From Marinilabiliales bacterium (GTDB taxonomy: Bacteria; Bacteroidota; Bacteroidia; Bacteroidales; BM523), in NCBI GenBank assembly GCA_002869425.1, contig PKSZ01000599.1, forward strand, positions 1-9,972: DNA of 9,972 nt. The letters run 5' to 3'. Of this stretch, positions 1-7,500 are shown piece by piece. The notes below the pieces were generated by a model. The model was given only the letters and a program-made list of their open reading frames with translations. It was not told the DNA's origin and ran no database searches. The translations under genes and the position numbers were made by a program. The stretch's first letter is position 1. Each line of letters begins with the position of its first letter.

Positions 1-12
1 AACACCTTAAAG

Positions 13-84
13 TAGTCCGTAGGGGAATCGAACCCCTGCTACCAGGATGAAAACCTGGCGTCCTAACCCCTAGACGAACGGGCC
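13..84 (-). tRNA. tRNA-Glu (anticodon UUC)
   Basis: On the minus strand this 72-base stretch folds as a cloverleaf. The anticodon arm is CCAGG-TTTTCAT-CCTGG, giving anticodon TTC at 49-51, which reads GAA/GAG. The T arm is AGGGG-TTCGATT-CCCCT. The D-arm region reads TCTAGGGGTTAGGA, typical of bacterial tRNA-Glu. The 3' CCA is not encoded; after discriminator A (position 13) the strand reads CTT. The acceptor stem pairs GGCCCGT with ACGGACT. This gives a G1-U72 wobble and a C3-A70 mismatch, while the other five pairs are canonical. The mismatch is odd and could be a real mutation or a base error at position 16. The leader and trailer can extend the acceptor stem. Confidence 0.96.
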
Positions 85-94
85 TTAAGGTTTT

Positions 95-109
95 TCCCAT
101 AAAATGGGA
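95..109 (-). other. Small hairpin in the tRNA-Glu leader
   Basis: TCCCAT-AAA-ATGGGA is a 6-bp stem with a 3-base loop, lying between the predicted start of transcription and the tRNA 5' end. It could be a feature for leader processing or simply a chance palindrome. Only the pairing is seen in the sequence. Confidence 0.3.
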
Positions 110-112
110 CTG

Positions 113-145
113 CAAAAATAGAATATTTTTTTAAATGGCAACAAA
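113..145 (-). promoter_or_regulatory. Bacteroidota-type promoter of tRNA-Glu
   Basis: Read on the minus strand, TTTG (142-145) is followed after 21 bases by TATTTTTG (113-120). This matches the Bacteroidota housekeeping promoter pattern of a -33 TTTG and a -7 TAnnTTTG. Transcription would start a few bases downstream, giving a short leader of about 25 bases before the tRNA 5' end. The placement so close to the tRNA argues that the tRNA has its own promoter and is not only read through from the MutS-like gene. Confidence 0.7.
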
Positions 146-184
146 TTTTTAATGAAAAAAGACGTTTTTAATGAAAAAAAAACG
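146..184. repeat. Tandem duplication of a 19-20 base AT-rich unit
   Basis: The units at 146-164 and 165-184 both begin TTTTTAATGAAAAAA and end in ACG, differing only near the A run. They lie in the 129-base gap between the MutS-like gene stop and the tRNA, just upstream of the tRNA promoter (on the minus strand). The rest of this gap is AT-rich and holds no gene. The repeat looks like a slippage duplication; its A/T tracts might act as an upstream promoter element, but that is inference. Confidence 0.6.
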
Positions 185-213
185 CTATTTAAATTAAAGT
201 CCTGATTAGTAGT

Positions 214-2004
214 CTACTCAGCTTTATCAATGAGGCCCATTTCCTGCATTAAAAGAATAGCATTCATTTTATCTGCAACACCAGGAGACAGCTTGTATGA
301 GAATATCATTTGATCTCCTTCCAGATCAATATTGAAATGATAATTGCTTATTTGATTTGGAAATTTTTTATCCATTTCTGTAAGGTCCAGATCATGTGTG
401 GCAATAACGCCGCAGGAATTGGTTTGCAGTAGTTTCTTCAAAATAATAGCAGAGCCTTTTTTCTTATCTTCAGAATTTGTTCCTTTCAGTATCTCGTCCA
501 GAATTACAAATGTGAAATCGTTATCGTCAATATATTTTAGCATTTTTTTTAAGCGGTTTAATTCAGCATAAAAATAGGACTCATTGTCCATTAGGTTATC
601 ACTAGTACGCATACTGGAAAATATTTTTGCAGGTTTGAAGGTAAATTCTTTTGCAAACACAACAGATCCATTCATAGCAAGAACCAGATTAACACCTAAG
701 GTCCTTAAGTATGTGCTTTTCCCAGCCATATTAGCGCCTGTTATTATTTGATAATCATTCTTTGATTGAATTGTAACAGAATTAGTAATGCATTGTCCTG
801 CTATTAGAGGATGTCCAATTTCTTCCACATCAAGGATATTTCCTTCAGAATACTCTGCAAATACGTAGGTGGGATGATTAAATGAAAAGTTGGAAAAACT
901 ACAGATTGCTTCCATTAAACCTATGGTTTCAAACCACTTGTCAAGCATATTTGTATTATTTTTTTTCCACTTTTCTATTGCATAAACAATATGAAAATCC
1001 CAAAGAAGCAGGCTGTTTAATATTAAGCCAACTATTAAATTGTTTCGGTATTCAAAAAGGGCCATCAGTTTTGAAAGCTTTTTTAGTCTGATATCTGCTC
1101 TGAGTTTGTCTTCAAGTTTCAACTTTATCATATGAATGTACTCAGCATCAATTTCAGTATTTAGTATTTCCGATATTACATCAGCATAATTAGACAAGTA
1201 GTTATTTTGTTCAGATATTTTCTGATATTCTTTATTGATTTTGTTTAAAAAAGAGGAGCTGGTTAACCATGATAAAATCAATGGAATTAGTATTAAGTAG
1301 GGGTTAATGTTGGTGAAAATGGCCAGTAGAATTGTAATCCAGGTTAATGTGGGAAGTAAATACCGTATGATATTGATATATTTTGAAATGGTTTGGGATT
1401 TACTTTGTATCCATTGAATAACCTCATTCTTTGCTATTTCACTTTCTTTTATCAGATGGCACTTCACAAGAAAATGTTGTATCCATGCGTGGTTTTCTTT
1501 TAATTTTGAAACAGCTTTTTGTTTCTGCTGTATCTTTTCCATATCCACTAAGGGATTTTTCATTTGATAAGCTAGCAATGCCTTCCCGGATAATGTGCCA
1601 GACCTATTAATATATTGATACAAAGATTTTTCACCAAAAAGATCCATGTCGTATGCAAACGCATGATTTCTATCTGTAAATTCATTGCCTGGGTAGAAGT
1701 TAGAGAAATTTCCCTTTTGACTTTCTAATTCATTTTTATTTAGTTGATGTAGGGTTTCGAAATATGCTTTTTGTTTGTTTAGCTTGTGTGTGTGTTTGTA
1801 TAATGGTACAAAAAGAAGGATAAAAGGTATTGCAGTTGTCAGGATGTATGGATTGTCGAGTGAAACGGAAAAATATATCCCTGTAGTAAAGCCAATAAAT
1901 GAGAATGATCTGAGCCATGCATTCCTTTTTAGCTTTTTGTTGATGCTCAATAGATTTTGATTGCATGAATCAATTTTTTGCTGATAATGTTGTATAAGGT
2001 CCAT
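214..2004 (-). CDS. Membrane-anchored MutS-family ATPase
   Basis: This is a 596-residue protein of the MutS ATPase family. The C-terminal domain V has a Walker A (GANMAGKST, 423-431), an ABC-like signature region (about 463-485, with SSMRTSDNLMDNESYF), Walker B (VILDE, 500-504) and the switch histidine in THDLD (H537). A lever/core-like segment sits at about 133-152 (RSGTLSGKALLAYQMKNPL). Unlike mismatch-repair MutS (over 800 residues) it lacks the N-terminal mismatch-binding and connector domains. Instead it has two likely membrane helices near 31-48 and 53-70, another hydrophobic pair at about 213-230 and 234-250, and a further segment near 321-339. It also lacks the Smr nuclease domain of MutS2. 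The start at 2004 has no Shine-Dalgarno sequence, normal for this phylum. Similar proteins are common in Bacteroidota and are annotated as MutS, but a role in mismatch repair is not supported. The ATPase call is firm and the function is unknown. It diverges from the small secreted-protein gene across 75 bases. Confidence 0.93.
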   Translation of the reverse strand: MDLIQHYQQKIDSCNQNLLSINKKLKRNAWLRSFSFIGFTTGIYFSVSLDNPYILTTAIPFILLFVPLYKHTHKLNKQKAYFETLHQLNKNELESQKGNFSNFYPGNEFTDRNHAFAYDMDLFGEKSLYQYINRSGTLSGKALLAYQMKNPLVDMEKIQQKQKAVSKLKENHAWIQHFLVKCHLIKESEIAKNEVIQWIQSKSQTISKYINIIRYLLPTLTWITILLAIFTNINPYLILIPLILSWLTSSSFLNKINKEYQKISEQNNYLSNYADVISEILNTEIDAEYIHMIKLKLEDKLRADIRLKKLSKLMALFEYRNNLIVGLILNSLLLWDFHIVYAIEKWKKNNTNMLDKWFETIGLMEAICSFSNFSFNHPTYVFAEYSEGNILDVEEIGHPLIAGQCITNSVTIQSKNDYQIITGANMAGKSTYLRTLGVNLVLAMNGSVVFAKEFTFKPAKIFSSMRTSDNLMDNESYFYAELNRLKKMLKYIDDNDFTFVILDEILKGTNSEDKKKGSAIILKKLLQTNSCGVIATHDLDLTEMDKKFPNQISNYHFNIDLEGDQMIFSYKLSPGVADKMNAILLMQEMGLIDKAE

Positions 2005-2079
2005 TTGTGTTTTTTGTAAACAAGAAAAGATTTGATTTTGTATGCAACCTTCTTCTTGTTTTTTTTATCTAATGTAAAG

Positions 2080-2484
2080 ATGAGAAAGATATTGCAAATA
2101 TCATTATTTTTTGCTCTTGCTAATTGCCTGCTATTGGGTTCTTCACAGTCTCAAACCATATCAGCATTTATTGCTGGAAATATTGAGCCAACTGGGCAAT
2201 TGCATGAGCATCAAGCTGAAAGTAGGACAAAATTTAGTTTTCCAAGTATTGTTCCTGCGGTTTCTCTTGAGCCTGATGTTATCGTGGTTCCTGATGAAGA
2301 GTATAACTACAAAAGTTTCGAATATGATTCTAAAAGAATTGTTTCAGGATATTTTAAAATTTCGATTCTAGGAAAAAGAAAAACTACATTCAAATATTAT
2401 TTATATGATATCACAGGTAAATTGTTGAAAGGTTCAGAATTATTACCCGAAAACAACAATTCAATATATTTATCACTGGAATAG
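2080..2484 (+). CDS. Small secreted protein, T9SS-like C-terminal domain cut by amber stop
   Basis: The reading frame from ATG 2080 gives 134 residues before TAG at 2482-2484. It opens with a clear signal peptide (MRKILQISLFFALANCLLLG, cleavage near SSQSQ). A TTG at 2032 is in frame, but it would put 16 extra residues before the signal peptide, so ATG 2080 is preferred. The middle has no recognised domain. From about residue 85 it reads like the strands of a T9SS type A sorting domain (FKYYLYDITGKLLKGSEL, then IYLSLE). The same frame continues after the stop with YNAGIYLLYV, the standard end of such a domain. No PNP motif is seen at the domain start, so it is an atypical member. As written, the product would be exported to the periplasm but lack the end of its sorting signal. 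No function is known for the mature part. Confidence 0.7.
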   Translation: MRKILQISLFFALANCLLLGSSQSQTISAFIAGNIEPTGQLHEHQAESRTKFSFPSIVPAVSLEPDVIVVPDEEYNYKSFEYDSKRIVSGYFKISILGKRKTTFKYYLYDITGKLLKGSELLPENNNSIYLSLE

Positions 2485-2583
2485 TATAATGCCGGTATTT
2501 ACCTGCTTTACGTATCTGCACAGGATGGATCATTTAAGGATGTTTACAAGATTCAAACGGAGTCAGATATTGTAGAGAACTAA
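2485..2583 (+). pseudogene. In-frame remainder of the T9SS sorting domain after TAG
   Basis: Directly after the TAG, the same frame stays open for 32 codons to TAA at 2581-2583. It encodes YNAGIYLLYV, then SAQDGSFKDVYKIQTE and a short acidic tail. The NAGIY-x-V motif followed by a basic/hydrophobic strand is the hallmark of the last strands of T9SS C-terminal domains. This is not a separate gene, as it has no start codon of its own. With the upstream part it makes a 167-codon frame with one stop. A single change of TAG to CAG, GAG or AAG would restore it. Confidence 0.75.
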
Positions 2584-2602
2584 AAATGGCATTGTCAGGT
2601 AA

Positions 2603-2632
2603 GAAAAAAGGCTGGAATTCCAGCCTCTTTCT
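2603..2632. terminator. Bidirectional intrinsic terminator (18-base perfect palindrome)
   Basis: AGGCTGGAATTCCAGCCT at 2609-2626 is a perfect palindrome, able to form a stem of up to 9 bp (7 bp if a 4-base loop is left). On the minus strand it is followed at once by TTTTTTCTT, making it a strong rho-independent terminator for sucC, whose ancestral stop is 23 bases upstream. On the plus strand the following CTTTCTATTTG is a weaker U tract that can serve the secreted-protein gene. It is placed exactly between the two convergent genes. Confidence 0.85.
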
Positions 2633-2648
2633 ATTTGTATAATGCTGA

Positions 2649-2738
2649 TTAGACCAAACTTTTAACTTTTTCGGCTGCATCCTTTAGAGTTATTGCAGAG
2701 TATACTTTTAGACCTGAATTATCTATTATTTCTTTGCC
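2649..2738 (-). pseudogene. In-frame C-terminal remainder of sucC after premature TAA
   Basis: On the minus strand, beyond the TAA at 2739-2741, the same frame runs 29 more codons to TAA at 2649-2651. It reads GKEIIDNSGLKV, then YSAITLKDAAEKVKSLV. This is the normal C-terminal strand and helix of a succinyl-CoA synthetase beta subunit (compare the E. coli ending ADSGLNIIAA...LTDAAQQV, from memory). The complete frame 2649-3836 would give 395 positions, in line with the family's 388-400. It has no start codon of its own, so it is the detached tail of sucC and not a gene. The last bases lie close to the terminator palindrome. Confidence 0.9.
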
Positions 2739-3836
2739 TTAATTTGCATTCGTTCCTTGTAGTCTTACAATATCAGGAACAGAAATGTCTCCAACTTGTT
2801 TGTATGCTTCAACAACTCCGTGAGCAACTCTATCGCAGCGAACAATACCTCCAAAAATATTGATCAAAATTGCTTTAACATTCTGATCTTTAAGTATGAT
2901 TCTAAATCCGGCCTCTACTGTTTGTGGGTTTGCGCCTCCTCCAACATCCAAAAAGTTTGCCGGGTCGCCACCAGACAATTTGATAATGTCCATGGTTGCC
3001 ATAGCCAAACCGGCTCCATTAACCATACAACCAACATTTCCATCAAGTTTAATGAAGTTAAGGTTATGTTTGCTTGCTTCAACTTCTGCAGGGTCTTCTT
3101 CAGATACATCACGCATTTCGGCATAAGCTTTATGCCTGAACAATGCATTGTCATCCAGTGATACTTTTGAATCTGCAGCGAGAATTTTGTTGTCGGATGT
3201 TTTGAATACAGGATTTATTTCAAATAAAGAGGCATCGCTTTTTACATATGCGTTGTACAAGCCTTTTACAAATTTAATCATGTCTTTGAATGCTGCACCT
3301 GATAAGCCAAGGTTGAAGGCAATTTTCCTGGCCTGAAAATCCTGTACCCCATATTCAGGCTTAATTTCTTCCTTGAATATGAGTTGTGGTGTTTTTTCTG
3401 CTACAGCTTCAATATCCATTCCTCCTTCCGGGGAATACATAATAATATTTTTACCTGTGGCCCGATTCAAAAGAATACTCATATAAAATTCTTCTACTTC
3501 GCTTTCACCAGGATAAAAAATACTTTGTTCAATTAGTATTTTGTTAACTTTCTTACCTTCCGGACCTGTTTGGTGCGTAATTAGATTCATTCCAATGATT
3601 TGCTCGGCATAAAGTTTAACTTCATCAAGGTTTTTGGCTATTTTTACACCTCCACCTTTACCTCTTCCTCCTGCATGAATTTGAGCTTTTACTGCCCAAC
3701 TTTCACTATTTGTTTTCTCCTGTATTTCTTTTGCTACTTTAACAGCGTCTTCAGGTGTGTCAACCACAAAACCCAGTGGAACAGCAACACCAAAATCTTT
3801 CAATATAGATTTTCCCTGATATTCGTGTAGATTCAT
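2739..3836 (-). CDS. sucC: Succinyl-CoA synthetase (ADP-forming) beta subunit, early stop
   Basis: This encodes the beta chain of succinate-CoA ligase, which with SucD interconverts succinyl-CoA and succinate while making ATP in the TCA cycle in the cytosol. The start MNLHEYQGKSIL is the family's signature N-terminus. The ATP-grasp part carries WAVKAQIHAGGRGKGGG (47-63) and the metal-binding EINP (206-209) with D222 in ADSKVSLDDNALFR. The ligase part carries NGAGLAMATMD (273-283), GGDPANFLDVGGGA (289-302) and NIFGGIVRCDRVA (326-338). The frame stops after VRLQGTNAN at residue 365, about 30 residues short of the family length, because of a TAA where homologues have a variable residue, often Glu. 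The lost tail is still encoded downstream. Whether the truncated chain folds is unknown. No sucD is adjacent. It is transcribed alone, diverging from the methyltransferase gene across 97 bases. Confidence 0.95.
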   Translation of the reverse strand: MNLHEYQGKSILKDFGVAVPLGFVVDTPEDAVKVAKEIQEKTNSESWAVKAQIHAGGRGKGGGVKIAKNLDEVKLYAEQIIGMNLITHQTGPEGKKVNKILIEQSIFYPGESEVEEFYMSILLNRATGKNIIMYSPEGGMDIEAVAEKTPQLIFKEEIKPEYGVQDFQARKIAFNLGLSGAAFKDMIKFVKGLYNAYVKSDASLFEINPVFKTSDNKILAADSKVSLDDNALFRHKAYAEMRDVSEEDPAEVEASKHNLNFIKLDGNVGCMVNGAGLAMATMDIIKLSGGDPANFLDVGGGANPQTVEAGFRIILKDQNVKAILINIFGGIVRCDRVAHGVVEAYKQVGDISVPDIVRLQGTNAN

Positions 3837-3865
3837 CGTATGAGTATTTTAATTTTCTCACTAAA

Positions 3866-3887
3866 TTAGCTTTTTTTAAATAGCTAA
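3866..3887. promoter_or_regulatory. Inverted repeat in the sucC / methyltransferase divergent spacer
   Basis: TTAGCT and AGCTAA form a 6-bp inverted repeat with a 10-base T/A-rich centre. It lies 30 bases upstream of the sucC start and 47 bases before the methyltransferase start. On the minus strand it overlaps a weak -7-like element (TAATTTAG at 3862-3869, one base off TAnnTTTG). This could be an operator or a chance palindrome in AT-rich DNA. No SD or strong promoter is visible for either gene. Confidence 0.3.
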
Positions 3888-3933
3888 CCAATCAAATCAT
3901 TAATTTTACGTGCTATACTGTATTTCCTGAATT

Positions 3934-4464
3934 ATGAAGAAATTAAAGCTGCATGAACTCGAAAGAATTGGAATTGAGGAGTATAAACAAAGGGATAAAT
4001 TGCCTATTGTTATTGTACTAGATAATATTCGAAGTCTGAATAATATTGGATCGTTTTTTAGAACGGCTGATGGATTTAGAGTAGAAAGAATAATTTTGTG
4101 CGGGCTTACGGCCACTCCACCTCATAAAGATATTCATAAAACGGCACTCGGAGCCACAGACTCGGTAGAGTGGGAGTATTGTGATAAAACAGAATATGCA
4201 GTTGCAGGATTAAAAAAGGACGGGTATGTATTAGCAGCTATAGAGCAATGTGATGATAGTATATATCTTGATAAGTTTGTTATCTCACAAGAGAATAAGT
4301 ATGCTCTGATATTTGGTCATGAGGTAAAAGGAGTAAGCCAACAGGTTATCGACTTATGTGATTTGGCTATTGAAATACCTCAATATGGCACCAAACATTC
4401 TTTTAATGTATCTGTGAGTGCAGGAATACTTATGTGGGAGTTTTCAAAACAGTATAAACAGTAA
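3934..4464 (+). CDS. TrmH/SpoU-family RNA 2'-O-methyltransferase (SPOUT fold)
   Basis: This 176-residue protein contains all three SpoU motifs of the trefoil-knot methyltransferases. Motif 1 is NNIGSFFRTADGF (36-48, with N36/N37 and R43), motif 2 is ALIFGHEVKGV (124-134), and motif 3 is IPQYGTKHSFNVSVSAG (148-164, with S156-x-NVS). Such enzymes move a methyl group from S-adenosylmethionine to a ribose 2'-OH in tRNA or rRNA and act as dimers in the cytosol. The length equals a bare SPOUT domain with a short N-terminal extension and no L30e-like RNA-binding domain, so it is nearer to TrmL- or TrmH-like small members than to RlmB. The exact target base cannot be read from the sequence. The start is fixed by an in-frame TGA two codons upstream. 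Its stop lies inside the stem of the following terminator. Confidence 0.93.
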   Translation: MKKLKLHELERIGIEEYKQRDKLPIVIVLDNIRSLNNIGSFFRTADGFRVERIILCGLTATPPHKDIHKTALGATDSVEWEYCDKTEYAVAGLKKDGYVLAAIEQCDDSIYLDKFVISQENKYALIFGHEVKGVSQQVIDLCDLAIEIPQYGTKHSFNVSVSAGILMWEFSKQYKQ

Positions 4465-4492
4465 TGGGAGCTCAAGGCTCCCATTACTGTTT
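4456..4492. terminator. Bidirectional terminator with 16-bp perfect stem
   Basis: AAACAGTAATGGGAGC (4456-4471), a 5-base loop, and GCTCCCATTACTGTTT (4477-4492) form a perfect 16-bp stem. The A/T ends supply a U tract on both strands. It stands between convergent genes: the methyltransferase stop (4462-4464) is inside the left arm, and the protease stop (4512-4514) is 20 bases away on the other side. It should end both transcripts and limit read-through into antisense. Confidence 0.9.
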
Positions 4493-4511
4493 AATTTCAT
4501 TTAAATAATGC

Positions 4512-7500
4512 TTAATCTGTAATGATGATTTTCTGCGTAACTGAAGAGTTTTCTCCTTCAATTGTTACGAAGTAAACACCAGAACTCAAAATTTCGGTTG
4601 AGATACTTGTGTTGAAACTTGAAACAGATTCAGTCAATACTATATTTCCCAGCATATCTGTAAATGTAACAGACTTAATTTCATTTGATGCCTGGATGTT
4701 CAGGATATCTTTAGCTGGGTTAGGATATATGGTAAGATTCATTTCATAATTATCAATATCAGAAATGACAATACAGAAATTCACAGATTCTGAGCTTCCA
4801 AAGTTTCCACCACCTGAACCCATTAGTTCTGAGCTTGTAGTATTAGTAACAGAGTAAGATCCATCATTTTGATATCCATCCAGTCCGTCACCATATGAGT
4901 CATATATAGTAAAAGTATAACAACCCTCACCCAGACAGAAAGTTTCGGTAAAAGTCTGTGAGCTCCAATCTGAATAGGGGCCTCCTGAATAAAGAACATT
5001 GGAAGTTGCATCATCTACAAAGTCCCAGGTAGTTTCGCTACCATAATCATCAGTTGTAAGTGACAGTTCAATGATTTGTGCATTTTCATAAACAACATAT
5101 GCAATAGATTCTTCATCATTACCTGTATTTTCATCCATTCCGCCGTTTGGATTGTTTGTGAAAGCATTAAGTGTATGTGATCCTGGTGTAAGTGTTGTTG
5201 TTGGGAATGAAACCTGTTCGCTTGCATTGGGTTGCAAGTTTCCAGACCAGTTTTCTGTAACAGTGGAACCACCATCAATTTGATAAGAAACATCAAGACT
5301 TGTAATTTCAAAATCACCCTTATTGGTAATTGTAACTACTGGCGTTACAGATTGTACATCGCAGTATACCTCTTCAAAGCCTGAGATGCTGGTTAGTTCT
5401 GCATCTCCAGCAGTAACTGTATATACCTTAGAAATGGTATCTCCCGGATGGAATTCATCTTCAACCCCATTTGGCCATGATGTAAAAGCAGTTACCGTAT
5501 GGCTACCTGATGTTAGCGTTATTTGTGCAAAATAAACGGTGTCGGTTTCGTATTGAGCAAGTGTTCCGGTCCATGATTCAGAAACAATGGTTCCTCCATC
5601 AATTTCATAACCTACTTCAACTTCAGTAAGATCTGTCATTCCCAGATTCCTGATTACAACTGTTGGTACAACATCAGGATACAAAATACTATGGTTCGAC
5701 TCGGGGATGATAATGTTGGAAAGTTGTGCATCATTTTGAGTATTTGCACTAACAATATCTACGGTTCCAATATATGGAGATCTGTTTTGCATGGTTGCTA
5801 CAACATCTGCAGATCCCGGTCCGACGAATGGATCAAACTCAAGGCTTGCAACACCGCTGGCATCCGCTATTTTTGCATCCAGAAGTACGTAATTTTGCGA
5901 TATTGCAACATAAGCGCCCGGCTCTGTAGTTACATCTAATGTTGAAGTTCCTACTGGAATTGGATCCATATATGTTGCAGAAAGTTCAGATGGGACAGTA
6001 AAATATGTCATCAATGAAGGATCGCCCATTAAATGATAGATTTCCCAGTAGTACTGTACGTTGCTAGTAGCAGCTTCTGTTACAGCAAGGTTTCCTGCAA
6101 ATAGTATCTGAGCATTGGTGATAAACCAATCTTCTTCAGCTTCTCCATTTTCATGCCATGCACAGTCGTATGCCCCCAGGTGACTATCGTAAGAGGGTGT
6201 TGAAGAAACTGTTGTAGCACCAACGCTCCAATAGAAATCTTCATCCCAAAGTGTACTGTTTGATCCCCCAATATATCCAACTGCACCTTTGTTTGCTGTT
6301 TTAAGCATGGTTTCACCAAAACAATCGTTTTCATCAAATTTATTGGAAAGACAGCAGTTTCCAATCATAACACAATACATATCTGTATTTGTAAGATTTG
6401 GAATATCTGTAAGGTTGAAACTTGGATCTGACCATCCATCCCAGTCACAGTGTGCAGTATAATTTACAAAACCTGCACCGTTGCTTACATCCTGGTGTAT
6501 AGCATCTGCTGCTCCTGCATCATCTGATGTTATAGGAGTACCTGAGCCATATAAATAAACATGTGCCGTATAATCATGTGCCGCATTAAAATAGTTTTCT
6601 GAGGCATAGCCAATTTGACCATTTCCGTATGTAGGAGCCATAGAACCATCTACTCCTGCTACCAATACTGTGTGGTCTAAGTACGAAGGATCTGGCATTG
6701 TATATAATTCGTACTGAAGGGTTTTGTCTATGATAACTTGTAATTCAGCAGTTGTTTCTGCAGAAAAGCGTCCATAATAAATTTCCGGATAATAATCTCC
6801 ACCACCATCGAATTCGCAGTAGTACATGTCTGAAACATGTGAGCCTGTATTTCCATCATACGCAGGAATTTGGGCAACATCACCAACAAACAAAACGTAT
6901 GTAGGAGGAGGATCCTCTGTTGTTCCAGCTGTATATAATCCTTGCAGATAATCATGAATTGAGCTTAGTGTGTTTCCAACCTGTGCATCATCTGTGTATG
7001 CTTCAATGACATTAAATCCTTTTTGTGTTTTCCATTGAATAAATGGTTGTAGTGTTGTTTCAAACATAGGATCAGACACAATTACATATTTTACCGGATA
7101 GGTTGTAATTACATCTTTTGTGTGGTATGCTCCGTAGTTAAGAAATTTAGAGAAGGCAGCATCAAAATAGGGTGAATATAATTTTTTTATCAGCTGTCTT
7201 GTTTTTGCTACATCAGCATTTTTAAACCGTACTTCAACCACAAGGTTGTTTTTTACTTTTAACTGGTTTGTTACCGGGTTATAGGAAAATGGTGAAATGG
7301 TTATCCTTCCCACTTTAACACCACGCATAGTGCCAGTTTCTTCACAGATTACTGTTTCATTTCCTGCAAATTCATCCAGTTCATAGCTCGACGCATTATA
7401 ATAGAAAGGTACACTTTCAGCATCTTCACTTTTGCTTATGGATGGCTGCGCCGGAATAACAGGAAAATCAATTCCCATTTCATTCAAGTCAATCAATTCT

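Noticed and set aside
13..84. The tRNA as a nonsense suppressor explaining the interrupted genes
   Set aside because: The anticodon is plainly TTC (Glu); a suppressor would need TTA or CTA.
2032..2079. TTG 2032 as the start of the small secreted protein
   Set aside because: It would place 16 mostly hydrophobic residues before a normal signal peptide that begins at ATG 2080.
2796..3161. Open frame on the plus strand opposite sucC
   Set aside because: It is antisense to a clearly conserved enzyme, with Cys/Asn/Ser-rich composition typical of a shadow frame and no homology I can recognise. The same holds for other frames opposite or out of phase with the protease and MutS-like genes.
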